Of a DNA stretch of 64,000 bases, positions 16,823 through 25,875 are shown piece by piece. The stretch lies in the NCBI RefSeq assembly GCF_022271435.1, contig NZ_JAFIQY010000002.1, forward strand, positions 124,001 through 188,000. Direction: 5' to 3'. Below the pieces are notes generated by a model. That model made no database searches. It was given only the letters and a program-made list of their open reading frames with translations, and was not told where the DNA came from. The stretch comes from Streptomyces monomycini. Lineage in GTDB: Bacteria > Actinomycetota > Actinomycetes > Streptomycetales > Streptomycetaceae. A program made the position numbers and the translations under genes. The first letter of the stretch is position 1. The number at the start of each line of letters is the position of its first letter.

Positions 16823-17122
16823 ATGACCACCGTATCCCCACCCCCGTCCCTCCCCGACCCACCTGACGGCTTCGGCCAAGAGGTCCAGGACCTGGTCGAC
16901 GCCACCGCGCCCCGCCTCTTCGCCGTAGTCGAGGAGTTCGGCATCTGCGGCATGCGGGACGCCCGCGTCGCCGCCTGGGGGCTCGCCTATGAGGACGGGC
17001 GGGCGGATGTCGCCGCCGTGGGCTCCGGTTTCCGGATGTCGGTGGCGGCGCCGGAGCGGGCGGCACGGTTCGTGTCGATGCGGCCGGGGAGTCTCGGGAG
17101 CGTCGTCTGGCCGGGGGCATGA
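16823..17122 (+). CDS. Hypothetical protein divergent from XRE/DUF397 operon
   Basis: A 99-residue protein with a proline-rich start (TTVSPPPSLPDPPDGFGQ) and a compact middle (LFAVVEEFGICGMRDARVAA, WGLAYEDGRADVA). AGGAG lies 7 bases before the ATG. I have seen similar short proteins next to XRE-DUF397 genes but know no function. Shared divergent promoter suggests control by the XRE protein. Confidence 0.7.
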   Translation: MTTVSPPPSLPDPPDGFGQEVQDLVDATAPRLFAVVEEFGICGMRDARVAAWGLAYEDGRADVAAVGSGFRMSVAAPERAARFVSMRPGSLGSVVWPGA

Positions 17123-17265
17123 GGGCCCGGCCGAACGGACCGATCCGACCATCGCCGGACACCATCCGTCCGTCGGGGCACGGAAGCCCTGATTTCCTGG
17201 ATGCGCGCCCCGGCGCCGCCTACCGTGAGTCCCGCCCTGCCTATACGTACCGGAGGTCGCCGGCC

Positions 17266-17598
17266 ATGGACAGAGAGATCGAAGTGGATCGGGACGCCTG
17301 CGAGCGGACTCCGGACGCGATCCGTACGGCGTTGCAGCGGCGCCCGGACTGGCTCCAGTACTTCGAGCAGGACTGGCTCAGCGCGGCGGCGGAGTTCGAC
17401 CGGGCGGAGCTGGACCGGGTGGTCGACAAGTGGTTCCCCTTCGCCTGTGCGTGCGCGACGCCCGGCTACCTGGATCAGGTGGAGCAGATGGCCAAGCGCC
17501 TGGCGGAGGGGGACACGGAAGGCATGGTCTTCCGGGACGCCGAGGGCAACGCGTACGACGCCGAGAACAATCCGATCGACGTCGGCAGGTGTCCATGA
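17266..17598 (+). CDS. DUF6247-like protein, putative antitoxin
   Basis: A 110-residue acidic protein (MDREIEVDRDACERTPDAIR) with a helical core (LQYFEQDWLSAAAEFDRAEL, VDKWFPFACACATPGYLDQV). It resembles the DUF6247 group that often precedes RelE/ParE-like genes in actinomycetes. GGAGG lies 9 bases upstream of the ATG. Its stop overlaps the next start (ATGA), typical of antitoxin-toxin pairs in which the antitoxin comes first. Assignment rests on context and length. Confidence 0.68.
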   Translation: MDREIEVDRDACERTPDAIRTALQRRPDWLQYFEQDWLSAAAEFDRAELDRVVDKWFPFACACATPGYLDQVEQMAKRLAEGDTEGMVFRDAEGNAYDAENNPIDVGRCP

Positions 17599-17834
17599 CC
17601 GCTTACGTCATCAGGTACGCGGACCGCGCCGCACGGTGCAAGGCAGCCCTGGGCGCCGCGCAGCGGGCCTCCCTGGAGGAGCTGGAGAAACGGCTCAGCC
17701 TGAACCCGTTCGGCGCGCCCGCCAAGAGCCATCGGGACAACAGTTGGTCGGCCACCTTCGAGGGCGGCTTCATCCAGTACGTGGTGTCCAACACGCACGT
17801 CGTGATCAACGTCATCGACCTCGTGGCCGCGTGA
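17595..17834 (+). CDS. RelE/ParE-like protein, putative toxin
   Basis: A 79-residue basic protein: MTAYVIRYADRAARCKAALG, LEELEKRLSLNPFG, and the beta-strand run SWSATFEGGFIQYVV then HVVINVIDLVAA. The order helix-helix-beta sheet with the terminal V-x-hydrophobic strands (INVIDL) resembles RelE/ParE mRNA-interferase-type folds, although catalytic Arg/Lys/Tyr residues cannot be assigned with certainty. Translationally coupled to the 110-residue gene upstream. Confidence 0.66.
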   Translation: MTAYVIRYADRAARCKAALGAAQRASLEELEKRLSLNPFGAPAKSHRDNSWSATFEGGFIQYVVSNTHVVINVIDLVAA

Positions 17835-17856
17835 CCCGGCCCCACCACACACGCCA

Positions 17857-17901
17857 CGCCGAAGGGGCGGCCACCGATACCCGGTGGCCGCCCCTTCGGC
17901 G
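17857..17901. terminator. Bidirectional hairpin between putative TA pair and gltX
   Basis: A 20-base perfect inverted repeat (17857-17876 with 17882-17901) and 5-base loop. It lies between convergent transcription units and is the strongest hairpin of the region. Confidence 0.85.
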
Positions 17902-17921
17902 TACGACGTGAAGCCGCGCGG

Positions 17922-19400
17922 TTACGCGCCCAGCTTCGCCAGTGCCGCGTCGATGCGCGCCAGCGTGCGCTCCTTGCCCAGGATTTCCAGGGACTCGAAG
18001 AGCGGGAGGCCGACCGTGCGGCCCGTCACGGCCACGCGGACCGGGGCCTGGGCCTTGCCGAGCTTGAGGCCGTGGGCCTCGCCGGCGGCCAGGACGGCCT
18101 CCTTGAGGGAGTCGGGGCTGGACCAGTCGGCGCCGGTCAGCTTCTCGCGAGCCGTGGTGAGCAGAGCCACCGGGTCGCCCTTCATCGCCTTGGTCCAGGA
18201 CGCCTCGTCCTCGACCGGCTCCTTGCGGAAGAGGAAGTCGACGTTGGCGGTGATGTCGGAGAGGACCGTGAGGCGGGTCTGCGCGTGCGGGGCGATGGCC
18301 TGCCAGGCGGTCTCGTCGAAGTCGGCCGGGTCCCAGTTGGCGTGGGGGGCCTGGAGCCAGGGGCGGCAGGCTTCGGCGAACGCCTCGGGGGCGAGACGGC
18401 GGATGTGGTCGGCGTTGATCGCCTCGGCCTTCTTCAGGTCGAAGCGGGCCGGGTTGGCGTTGACGTCGGCGATGTCGAAGGCCGCGACCATCTCGTCGAT
18501 GCTGAAGACGTCCTGGTCGGCGGAGAAGGACCAGCCGAGGAGGGAGAGGTAGTTCAGGAGGCCTTCCGGGAGGAAGCCGCGCTCGCGGTACAGGTTCAGG
18601 GACGCCTGCGGGTCGCGCTTGGAGAGCTTCTTGTTGCCCTCGCCCATGACGTAGGGGAGGTGGCCGAAGTGGGGGACGTACTTGGCGACGCCCAGCTCGA
18701 TCAGGGCCTTGTAGAGGGCCACCTGGCGGGGGGTGGAGGAGAGCAGGTCCTCGCCGCGCAGGACGTGGGTGATCTCCATCAGGGCGTCGTCGACCGGGTT
18801 CACCAGGGTGTACAGCGGCGCGCCGTTGGCGCGGAGGATGCCGTAGTCGGGGACGTTCTCCGGGGTGAAGGTCAGCTCGCCGCGGACCAGGTCCGTGAAG
18901 GTGATCGGCTCGTCCGGCATCCGGAAGCGGACGATCGGCTCGCGGCCCTCGGCCTCGTACCCGGTGATCTCGTCGGCCGTCAGGGCGCGGCACTTGCCGT
19001 CGTACCCGGAGGGCTTGCCGGCGGCGCGGGCAGCCTCGCGGCGGGCGTCCAGCTCCTCGGTGGAGCAGTAGCACTTGTACGCGTGGCCGGCGTCCAGCAG
19101 CTTCTGCGCGATCTCCTTGTAGAGGTCCATGCGCTGCGACTGCCGGTACGGCGCGTGGGGGCCGCCGATCTCGGGGCCCTCGTCCCAGTCCAGGCCCAGC
19201 CAGCGCATCGAGTCGAGCAGCTGGTTGTAGGACTCCTCGGAGTCGCGGGCCGCGTCGGTGTCCTCGATGCGGAAGACCATGGTGCCCTGGGTGTGCCGGG
19301 CGTAGGCCCAGTTGAACAGGGCGGTGCGGACCAGGCCCACGTGGGGGTTGCCGGTCGGGGAGGGACAGAAACGGACGCGGACGGGGGTCGCGTTAGCCAC
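17922..19400 (-). CDS. gltX: Glutamyl-tRNA synthetase
   Basis: GltX charges tRNA-Glu; actinomycetes without a separate glutaminyl-tRNA synthetase also use it to mischarge tRNA-Gln before transamidation (known for the group). The 492-residue class I synthetase has [20 protein letters not shown] (the HIGH-type motif) at residues 15-34 and [16 protein letters not shown] as the KMSKS-type motif in the middle. The anticodon-binding domain follows. It overlaps the upstream FAH-family gene by 8 bases, so they are co-transcribed. Two Glu and two Gln tRNA genes lie 5 kb away. Confidence 0.96.
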   Translation of the reverse strand: MANATPVRVRFCPSPTGNPHVGLVRTALFNWAYARHTQGTMVFRIEDTDAARDSEESYNQLLDSMRWLGLDWDEGPEIGGPHAPYRQSQRMDLYKEIAQKLLDAGHAYKCYCSTEELDARREAARAAGKPSGYDGKCRALTADEITGYEAEGREPIVRFRMPDEPITFTDLVRGELTFTPENVPDYGILRANGAPLYTLVNPVDDALMEITHVLRGEDLLSSTPRQVALYKALIELGVAKYVPHFGHLPYVMGEGNKKLSKRDPQASLNLYRERGFLPEGLLNYLSLLGWSFSADQDVFSIDEMVAAFDIADVNANPARFDLKKAEAINADHIRRLAPEAFAEACRPWLQAPHANWDPADFDETAWQAIAPHAQTRLTVLSDITANVDFLFRKEPVEDEASWTKAMKGDPVALLTTAREKLTGADWSSPDSLKEAVLAAGEAHGLKLGKAQAPVRVAVTGRTVGLPLFESLEILGKERTLARIDAALAKLGA

Positions 19401-20154
19401 GCTTGATCACCTTGTTGGTGAGAGTGCCGATGCCTTCGATGTGGACGGCGACCTCGTCGCCGTCCTGGAGGGGGCCGACCCCGGCCGGGGTGCCCGTGAG
19501 GACGACGTCGCCGGGGAGCAGCGTCATCGCCTCGGTGATGTGCACGATCAGGTCCTCGACGGAGCGGACCATCTCGCTGGTGCGGCCGAGCTGGCGCTGC
19601 TCGCCGTTGACGGTGCACATGATGGTCAGGTCGCTGGGGTCCAGCTCGGTCTCGACCCAGGGGCCGAGCGGGCAGGAGGTGTCGAAGCCCTTGGCCCGTG
19701 CCCACTGCGCCTCGCGCTTCTGCACGTCGCGGGCGGTGATGTCGTTGGCGCAGGTGTAGCCGAGGATCACGTCCTTGGCGCGCTCGCGGGGGACCTCGCG
19801 GCACATGCGGCCGATGACGACGGCGAGCTCCGCCTCGTGGTGCACCTCCTGGGAGAAGGAGGGGTACACGACGGGGTCGCCGGGGCCGACCACCGAGGTG
19901 GAGGGCTTGAAGAAGGTGACCGGCACGTCCGGGACCTCGTTGCCCAGCTCGCGCGCGTGTTCGGCGTAGTTGCGGCCGACCGCGACGACCTTGTTGGGCA
20001 GGACCGGGGGCAGCAGGCGGACCTTGTCGAGGGGGACCTTGTGACCCGAGCGCTCGAATTCCGCGAAGGGGTGTCCCTTGATGACGTCGATGTCGTCGCC
20101 GTCGAGGACGCCGAAGCCGACGTTGCCGTCGATGGAGAATCTGGCGATGCGCAC
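19393..20154 (-). CDS. Fumarylacetoacetate hydrolase family protein
   Basis: A 253-residue FAH-fold enzyme. Members cleave or isomerise beta-dicarbonyl compounds or decarboxylate oxaloacetate; the substrate here is unknown. Metal-binding acidic motifs are [14 protein letters not shown] and [11 protein letters not shown], followed by [13 protein letters not shown] and [18 protein letters not shown]. The GTG at 20154 is preferred (GAGGGG about 11 bases upstream; homology starts at RIARFSIDG), but an in-frame ATG at 20181 is possible. It precedes gltX with an 8-base overlap. Confidence 0.86.
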   Translation of the reverse strand: MRIARFSIDGNVGFGVLDGDDIDVIKGHPFAEFERSGHKVPLDKVRLLPPVLPNKVVAVGRNYAEHARELGNEVPDVPVTFFKPSTSVVGPGDPVVYPSFSQEVHHEAELAVVIGRMCREVPRERAKDVILGYTCANDITARDVQKREAQWARAKGFDTSCPLGPWVETELDPSDLTIMCTVNGEQRQLGRTSEMVRSVEDLIVHITEAMTLLPGDVVLTGTPAGVGPLQDGDEVAVHIEGIGTLTNKVIKRG

Positions 20155-20241
20155 GGGTTGCCGCTGCCCCTCATAGATCACTGGCCGGAGTTGACACTCC
20201 AGGCTATCGCGGGGGGCGCGGCGGGCCCGCTTGCCCCGGGG

Positions 20242-20496
20242 TCAGACGGCCGTGTCCTGCGCGGACACGGTCTGCGCGGACACGGTCTGCGCGGCGGCGG
20301 CCTGCGCGGGCACGGTCTGCGGCGCGGGGGCGTCCATGAGGACGGTGCGGCGGGGGTTGGCGGTCTGGGTGGGCAGCTCGACGGCGTGCTCCGGGGCCTC
20401 GGCCGCGGCGCTCTGGAGGTCGTCGGCGTCCTTGAGGTGGGCGAGGGTGGTGCGCCGCGGGTTGGCTATGTTGCGGAACATCATCGTGGTCTTCAC
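20242..20496 (-). CDS. Small protein with duplicated ANPRRT motif and QTVSA repeats
   Basis: An 84-residue protein that I do not recognise as any named family. It starts (GTG) KTTMMFRNIANPRRTTLAHL and repeats the block as QTANPRRTVLMD about 38 residues later. The C-terminal third is a tandem repeat of QTV(P/S)A (QTVSAQTVSAQD), mirrored in the DNA by direct repeats at 20262-20330. There is no signal peptide or membrane helix. GAGG lies about 9 bases before the GTG. It is encoded alone, divergent from the conservon. A duplicated core motif plus repeat tail is unusual for so small a protein. Confidence 0.65.
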   Translation of the reverse strand: MKTTMMFRNIANPRRTTLAHLKDADDLQSAAAEAPEHAVELPTQTANPRRTVLMDAPAPQTVPAQAAAAQTVSAQTVSAQDTAV

Positions 20497-21107
20497 TGCT
20501 TCATGCCTCGCGTGGGGTCGGGGAGCAAGGCCGCTGCCCCGCGTCCGGAGGATTGCGGCCTTGTCATTTCGGGCAACTGTGTAAAGCGTCAGGCTATGCG
20601 CGCTATTCCCCGAGCGACTCCGGGAAAGTCGACACGCCGCCTGTGAGTTTGCTCACGAAGTGTGTGACAAATGCCGCATTTCTCATGATCAACATCCAGG
20701 GGCGAAACGGACATTGCTGGATTGAAGCCCATGTTCCGCTCCCGATCACCGCACCTGGGACAGGAGGTGCCCGCGGGTGACTCGCGGGCATTAGTCCGTT
20801 ATCGACAGCGTCACTCTCTACGTGTTGTGACGTGTTCCGTACATTGCGTCACGCTTGTCACAGGGGACGGCACCGCCCTTGTTGGAGATCCGGCACTGTG
20901 CTGGAATTCCACGGACCGCCGCAGGTTTCAGCCGGACGGCGCGCAGGGGGCGCAGCGAAGCGCCGCGCGGTGGTGCCGCTCTCTCGGCCAGAGAGGGCAG
21001 CTCGCCGGTCACTCACGACCGCCACACGGGGGCCGCGGTCCCCTACGACTCGACAACCGTCCCGCCGTTCACGCGGAGGGACGCCTGGTCCAGAGGTTGC
21101 GACGCTA
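20497..21107 (+). other. Long non-coding region upstream of conservon
   Basis: No gene is supported in these 611 bases. A perfect 8-base hairpin (TGCCCGCG and its complement, 7-base loop) is at 20768-20790, GTGACG/CGTCAC face each other at 20827-20852, and CTCTCT/AGAGAG form a small hairpin at about 20980-20996. The region probably carries the conservon promoter and a long structured 5' leader. Confidence 0.45.
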
Positions 21108-24100
21108 GTGCAGGGACGTTTCAAGAGGGACGGGTCTCCCCAGGCCCGCCAGGGCCAAGGGGAAGCTGCGGCGGACCCGGAGCTGCGCGGCGGAAGTGAC
21201 CGCGCCGCCTCGCCCCAGCATGGCCAGGGCCCCGGCCCGGCGGCCGGGGGTGACTCCGCCGACGGCGGCTCGCCCAAACCGTCGAAGGGCGCCAAGGAGC
21301 CGAGCGGCCCCGGCGCGCGAATAGCCATGCGCAACTGGCGCATCAGCACCCGCCTGGTCTCCCTGCTGGCGCTCCCCGTCATCGCCGCGACCACGCTGGG
21401 CGGCATGCGCATCAACACGTCGCTGGAGAACATCGACCAGCTCGACAAGATGCAGCTGCTCACCGAGATGACGCGGCAGGCCACCGAGCTGGCCGACGCC
21501 CTCCAGACGGAGCGGGACAAGTCGGCGGGTCCGATCGCCGGCACCGGCAACGTCAAGGACGACGCCAGCGTCGTCGCCCCGCGTGAGGCGACCGACCGGG
21601 CCAAGCAGGCGTTCAACAAGGCCACCGGAGACGTCCAGCGCGACGACCCGACGATGGCCGGCGTGCAGGCGACCCTGCTGGACATCGGGCGCCAGCTGAA
21701 CACCCTCAACGAGATCCGCAACAACGCGTACAAGGACGGCGACAACGCCGCCCGTACGGTCAGCAGCTACAACCAGCTGATCACCTCGCTGCTCGCGCTG
21801 TCCCAGGACATGGCCCAGGCGACCAGCAACCCGGAGATGATCCGCAGCACCCGTGCGCTCGCGGCGTTCTCCTCCGCCAAGGAATACGCGTCGATGCAGC
21901 GCGCGCTGGTCAGTGCCGGCCTCGCGCACAAGGGCAGCCCGCAGCTGTCCTCCAACGACCGGCTGGCCGGCCGTACCGCCGAGGACAACGAGAAGGCGGC
22001 CCGCGACCGCTTCTCGCAGATCTACACCGGCGCCACCGACCTCACCAAGGGTCTGGACGGCAACAACGACGACATCAAGGCGGCCGTCGCCTTCGCGCAC
22101 CGGGCCTTCGCCAGCGACGGCGGTATCCACAGCGAGGACTACAAGTACCTCGACTGGTACGACACGGACACCGTCAAGATCGACGAGATGGGCCGTATCG
22201 AGAGCTCGCTGCTCTCGCAGATGGAGCAGAAGTCCCGCGAGCTGCGCAACGAGGCGACCCAGGAGGCCATCCTCAGCGGTGCGCTGATCCTGCTGGTCCT
22301 CGGCATCTCGCTGGTCGGCGCGTTCGTCGTGTCCCGGTCCATGGTGCGTTCGCTGCGCCGTCTTCAGGACACCGCGCAGAAGGTCTCCCAGGAGCGCCTG
22401 CCCGAGCTGGTCAAGCAGCTGTCCGAGGCGGACCCGCAGGACGTGGACACCTCCGTGGAGTCCGTCGGCGTGCACAGCCGGGACGAGATCGGCAAAGTGG
22501 CCGCGGCCTTCGACGACGTGCACCGCGAAGCCGTCCGCCTGGCGTCCGAGCAGGCGCTGCTGCGGGGCAACGTCAACGCGATGTTCACCAACCTCTCGCG
22601 CCGCAGCCAGGGCCTCATCCAGCGCCAGCTCTCGCTCATCTCCGAACTGGAGTCCCGCGAGGCCGACCCGGACCAGCTCTCCTCGCTGTTCAAGCTGGAC
22701 CACCTCGCGACCCGTATGCGCCGTAACGGTGAGAACCTCCTCGTCCTCGCGGGCGAGGAGCCGGGCCGCCGCTGGACGCGCCCGGTCCCGCTGGTCGACG
22801 TGCTGCGCGCCGCCGCGTCCGAGGTGGAGCAGTACGAGCGCATCGAACTGAGCGCCGTACCGCAGACCGAGGTCGCCGGCCGGGTCGTCAACGACCTCGT
22901 GCACCTGCTCGCCGAGCTGCTGGAGAACGCCACCTCGTTCTCCTCCCCGCAGACCAAGGTCAAGGTCACCGGTCACGCGCTGCCCGACGGCCGCGTGCTG
23001 GTCGAGATCCACGACACCGGTATCGGCCTGTCCCCCGAGGACCTGTCCGCGATCAACGAGCGGCTGGCCAGCCCGCCGACGGTGGACGTCTCGGTCTCCC
23101 GCCGCATGGGTCTGTTCGTGGTCGGCCGCCTGTCGCTGCGGCACGGCATCCGCATCCAGCTGCGGCCGTCCGACTCGGGCGGTACGACGGCGCTGGTCAT
23201 GCTGCCGGTCGACGTCGCCCAGGGCGGCAAGAAGCCGCAGCCGGGCGGCAAGGGCGGGCCGGGTGCCGGTGCCGTCGAAGGCGCCCCCGCGCCCCACACC
23301 CCGAACGCCTCCGCCAACCGCCTCGCCGGTCTGCAGCCGCGCGGCCAGGTCGGCGCGGGCGGCGTGCGTCCGGCGCTGCCGGGCCGCGGCGGTCCGGGTG
23401 GCCAGGGCGGTCCGGGTGCCGGTGCGTTCGGCGCGCCCGCCGGCCGTACGGGCAACCCGCCCGCCGGGCCCTCCAGGAGCACCCCGAACACCGGCCAGCT
23501 GAGCGACGGTCGTCCGGCGCTGCCGACCCGTGGCACGCCGGCCGGTGCGAACACGGGCGCCGGTGCCGGTGACACTTCGCAGATGCCGACGGTCGCTCCC
23601 CCGACGGGCGCGCCCCGGCGTGACGAGCGCGCGGAGCTGCCGCAGCGCGGCCCGGCCGGTGAGCTGACCGGCGGCGCGGACGCCGCCGGCGGCCCGTCGC
23701 AGCCGAACACCACGAGCTGGGGTGCCCGCCGTGAGCGCGGCGCCTCGGACGACTGGCCGATGACGCCCCGCCAGGAGCAGGACCGGCCGCGCGGCCACGA
23801 GGAGCCGGAGACCACCGGCGGCTTCGCCCGCCCGGCGGCCGGCGGCCCCGGTGACACGGCGGAGTTCGCCCGTCCCGACTTCGACGCCCCGCCGCCCGGC
23901 GCGGACGGCGGCCGGACCGGCCGCGGTCCCGGCGACACCGGCGAGTTCGCCCGTCCCGACACCGGCGAGGCCGTCCGCCCGGACGCCTTCGGTTCCGGCG
24001 CGCCGCAGCGCGACGACCAGGCGACCGGTCAGTACGAGCTGCCCGCCGACCTGCGCGGCGAGTCGCCGCAGGGCCCCGGCGACACCGGGCAGTTCGCCCG

Positions 24101-24944
24101 CCCGGACGACGGGCGCGGCGGTTTCGGCGAGTACGGCGACACCGCGTACGGGGCCAACGGTCAGGACGCGGCCGCGGGCAGCGCCTTCGCGGGCGGTGGT
24201 GCCTTCGAGGGCGGCAACGCCTTCGGCGGCGCGCCGCAGCAGGGTGCCGGTACCACCGGCGAGTTCGCCCTCCCCGACGGCCTGCGGGACGGATCGCAGC
24301 AGGGCACCGGCGAGTTCGCGGTGCCGCCGCAGGAGCGGCAGCGCCAGGACGGCGGCTCCGGTGACCTGCTCGGCGGCGGTTCGCCCGCCGGTCCCGGTGA
24401 CGGCCGTACGCCGATCTTCGACACCATCGAGTCCAACTGGTTCAGCCACCCGGCGTCCGCCGCGGCCGGCGTGCCGCAGCAGGCCGCCGACGAGCCCTCG
24501 GCCCCGTCGGCCGAGCACTCCGAGGCACCGCCGCTGCCGCGCCGCGAGCCCGGTGCCGCCGCCGGCGGCGCGTCCGCCGGTACGTCCGGCTCGCTCTTCG
24601 ACGGTGCTGCCGCCGACGGCCGCGCCCAGGGTGAGCAGGGCCAGTGGCGTGCCTCGCCCAACGACGAGCGCTGGCGGCAGGCGGAGCAGATCCGCCAGCC
24701 CGCCGCGGGCGGCGTCACCACCTCCGGGCTGCCCCGCCGGGTGCCGCGCGCCAACCTGGTCGCCGGCACCGCGCAGCAGCAGTCCCACCAGACCGGTCCG
24801 CAGGTCTCGCGTGCGCCCGACGACGTGCGCGGCCGTCTGACCAATCTTCGTCGGGGTATCCAGCAAGGCCGTTACCGGGCCGAGGAGAACGCCTCCACCG
24901 GCAACCACGGCATTGTCGACCCCACTCACCAGCAGGAGCGTTAG
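21108..24944 (+). CDS. cvnA: Conservon sensor kinase-like protein CvnA with NIT domain and long repeat tail
   Basis: A 1278-residue membrane protein that is the receptor-like component of a conservon, a G-protein-like system of streptomycetes. After a disordered 73-residue start comes TM1 (about 80-98, RISTRLVSLLALPVIAATTL), an extracytoplasmic nitrate/nitrite-sensing-like helical domain (about 100-385) and TM2 (about 387-410, AILSGALILLVLGISLVGAF). HAMP follows, then a histidine-kinase-type ATPase (LLAELLENATSFSSP near 600, IHDTGIGLS near 634). From about 705 on the protein is Pro/Gly/Ala-rich and carries repeats of the type GPGDTGEFARPD. The GTG at 21108 is inferred; other starts are possible. 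Confidence 0.9.
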   Translation: MQGRFKRDGSPQARQGQGEAAADPELRGGSDRAASPQHGQGPGPAAGGDSADGGSPKPSKGAKEPSGPGARIAMRNWRISTRLVSLLALPVIAATTLGGMRINTSLENIDQLDKMQLLTEMTRQATELADALQTERDKSAGPIAGTGNVKDDASVVAPREATDRAKQAFNKATGDVQRDDPTMAGVQATLLDIGRQLNTLNEIRNNAYKDGDNAARTVSSYNQLITSLLALSQDMAQATSNPEMIRSTRALAAFSSAKEYASMQRALVSAGLAHKGSPQLSSNDRLAGRTAEDNEKAARDRFSQIYTGATDLTKGLDGNNDDIKAAVAFAHRAFASDGGIHSEDYKYLDWYDTDTVKIDEMGRIESSLLSQMEQKSRELRNEATQEAILSGALILLVLGISLVGAFVVSRSMVRSLRRLQDTAQKVSQERLPELVKQLSEADPQDVDTSVESVGVHSRDEIGKVAAAFDDVHREAVRLASEQALLRGNVNAMFTNLSRRSQGLIQRQLSLISELESREADPDQLSSLFKLDHLATRMRRNGENLLVLAGEEPGRRWTRPVPLVDVLRAAASEVEQYERIELSAVPQTEVAGRVVNDLVHLLAELLENATSFSSPQTKVKVTGHALPDGRVLVEIHDTGIGLSPEDLSAINERLASPPTVDVSVSRRMGLFVVGRLSLRHGIRIQLRPSDSGGTTALVMLPVDVAQGGKKPQPGGKGGPGAGAVEGAPAPHTPNASANRLAGLQPRGQVGAGGVRPALPGRGGPGGQGGPGAGAFGAPAGRTGNPPAGPSRSTPNTGQLSDGRPALPTRGTPAGANTGAGAGDTSQMPTVAPPTGAPRRDERAELPQRGPAGELTGGADAAGGPSQPNTTSWGARRERGASDDWPMTPRQEQDRPRGHEEPETTGGFARPAAGGPGDTAEFARPDFDAPPPGADGGRTGRGPGDTGEFARPDTGEAVRPDAFGSGAPQRDDQATGQYELPADLRGESPQGPGDTGQFARPDDGRGGFGEYGDTAYGANGQDAAAGSAFAGGGAFEGGNAFGGAPQQGAGTTGEFALPDGLRDGSQQGTGEFAVPPQERQRQDGGSGDLLGGGSPAGPGDGRTPIFDTIESNWFSHPASAAAGVPQQAADEPSAPSAEHSEAPPLPRREPGAAAGGASAGTSGSLFDGAAADGRAQGEQGQWRASPNDERWRQAEQIRQPAAGGVTTSGLPRRVPRANLVAGTAQQQSHQTGPQVSRAPDDVRGRLTNLRRGIQQGRYRAEENASTGNHGIVDPTHQQER

Positions 24945-25367
24945 TTGAGTCCGATGAGCCAGGCGGCGCAGAATCTGAACTGGTTGATCACCAACTTCGT
25001 GGACAACACCCCCGGTGTGTCCCACACGGTGGTGGTCTCCGCGGACGGACTGCTCCTCGCCATGTCCGACGGCTTTCCCCGCGACCGCGCCGATCAGTTG
25101 GCGGCGGTGGCCTCGGGGCTGACCTCGCTGACCTCCGGTGCGTCCCGCATCTTCGAGGGCGGCGTGGTCAACCAGACCGTGGTGGAGATGGAGCGCGGTT
25201 TCCTCTTCATCATGTCCGTCTCCGACGGATCGTCGCTGGCCGTACTGGCGCACCCCGAGTGCGACATCGGCCTCGTCGGTTACGAGATGGCCCTGCTGGT
25301 CGACCGCGCGGGCACCGTGCTGACGCCCGACCTGCGCGCCGAACTCCAGGGCAGCCTGCTGCACTGA
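24945..25367 (+). CDS. cvnB: Conservon roadblock/LC7 protein CvnB
   Basis: A 140-residue roadblock/LC7 protein, the presumed regulator of the CvnD GTPase. It contains LNWLITNFVDNTPGVSHTVV, SADGLLLAMSDGFPRDRADQ and the C-terminal helix ECDIGLVGYEMALLVDRAG. The TTG at 24945 has AGGAG at ideal distance; an ATG at 24954 (MSQAAQNLNW) is the alternative start. It follows cvnA immediately after the TAG stop. Confidence 0.93.
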   Translation: MSPMSQAAQNLNWLITNFVDNTPGVSHTVVVSADGLLLAMSDGFPRDRADQLAAVASGLTSLTSGASRIFEGGVVNQTVVEMERGFLFIMSVSDGSSLAVLAHPECDIGLVGYEMALLVDRAGTVLTPDLRAELQGSLLH

Positions 25368-25464
25368 GTCCCGCCGAACGTCACGACCCGACCCACCGAC
25401 CACCGTGCCGCACCCCCCACCGGCCCAACCCGACGACAGTCAGTTGTCCCGTCCGGAGGACCCC

Positions 25465-25875
25465 ATGACCCCGCCACCTGCCTCGCCCGGCCCGTACGGC
25501 GCCTACAGCCAAGCGCCGTACGGGGGCGAAGGTGACCAGCCGCTGGTCCGCCCGTACGCCATGACCGGGGGACGGACCCGGCCGCGCTACCAGCTCGCCA
25601 TCGAGGCGCTGGTCAGCACGACCGCCGACCCGTCCCAGCTGCCCGGCCTGCTGCCGGAGCACCAGCGCATCTGCCATCTGACCCGCGAGGTGAAGTCGGT
25701 CGCCGAGATCTCGGCGCTGCTGCACATCCCGCTGGGCGTGGCCCGGATCCTGGTCGCGGACCTGGCGGAGGCCGGCATGGTGGCGATCCACCAGCCGGGC
25801 GGCAGTGGCGAGGCCGGCGGTACGCCCGACGTGACGCTGCTGGAAAGGGTGCTCAGTGGACTTCGCAAGCTCTGA
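25465..25875 (+). CDS. cvnC: Conservon DUF742 protein CvnC
   Basis: A 136-residue DUF742 protein with a winged-helix-like core: LVRPYAMTGGRTRPRYQLAI, LLPEHQRICHLTREVKSVAE, ISALLHIPLGVARILVADLA, and C-terminal LLERVLSGLRKL. The ATG at 25465 has GGAGGA 4 bases upstream; an earlier in-frame GTG at 25405 would add 20 residues. The 3' end overlaps cvnD by 20 bases. In conservons this protein links the receptor and GTPase; its binding partner is not shown by sequence. Confidence 0.9.
   Translation: MTPPPASPGPYGAYSQAPYGGEGDQPLVRPYAMTGGRTRPRYQLAIEALVSTTADPSQLPGLLPEHQRICHLTREVKSVAEISALLHIPLGVARILVADLAEAGMVAIHQPGGSGEAGGTPDVTLLERVLSGLRKL

Noticed and set aside
21105..25403. A minus-strand open frame of over 1400 codons opposite the conservon
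   Set aside because: It lies entirely opposite cvnA-cvnB, whose frames have clear domains, and its translation is Arg/Gly/Val-rich with no domain; a GC-rich shadow.
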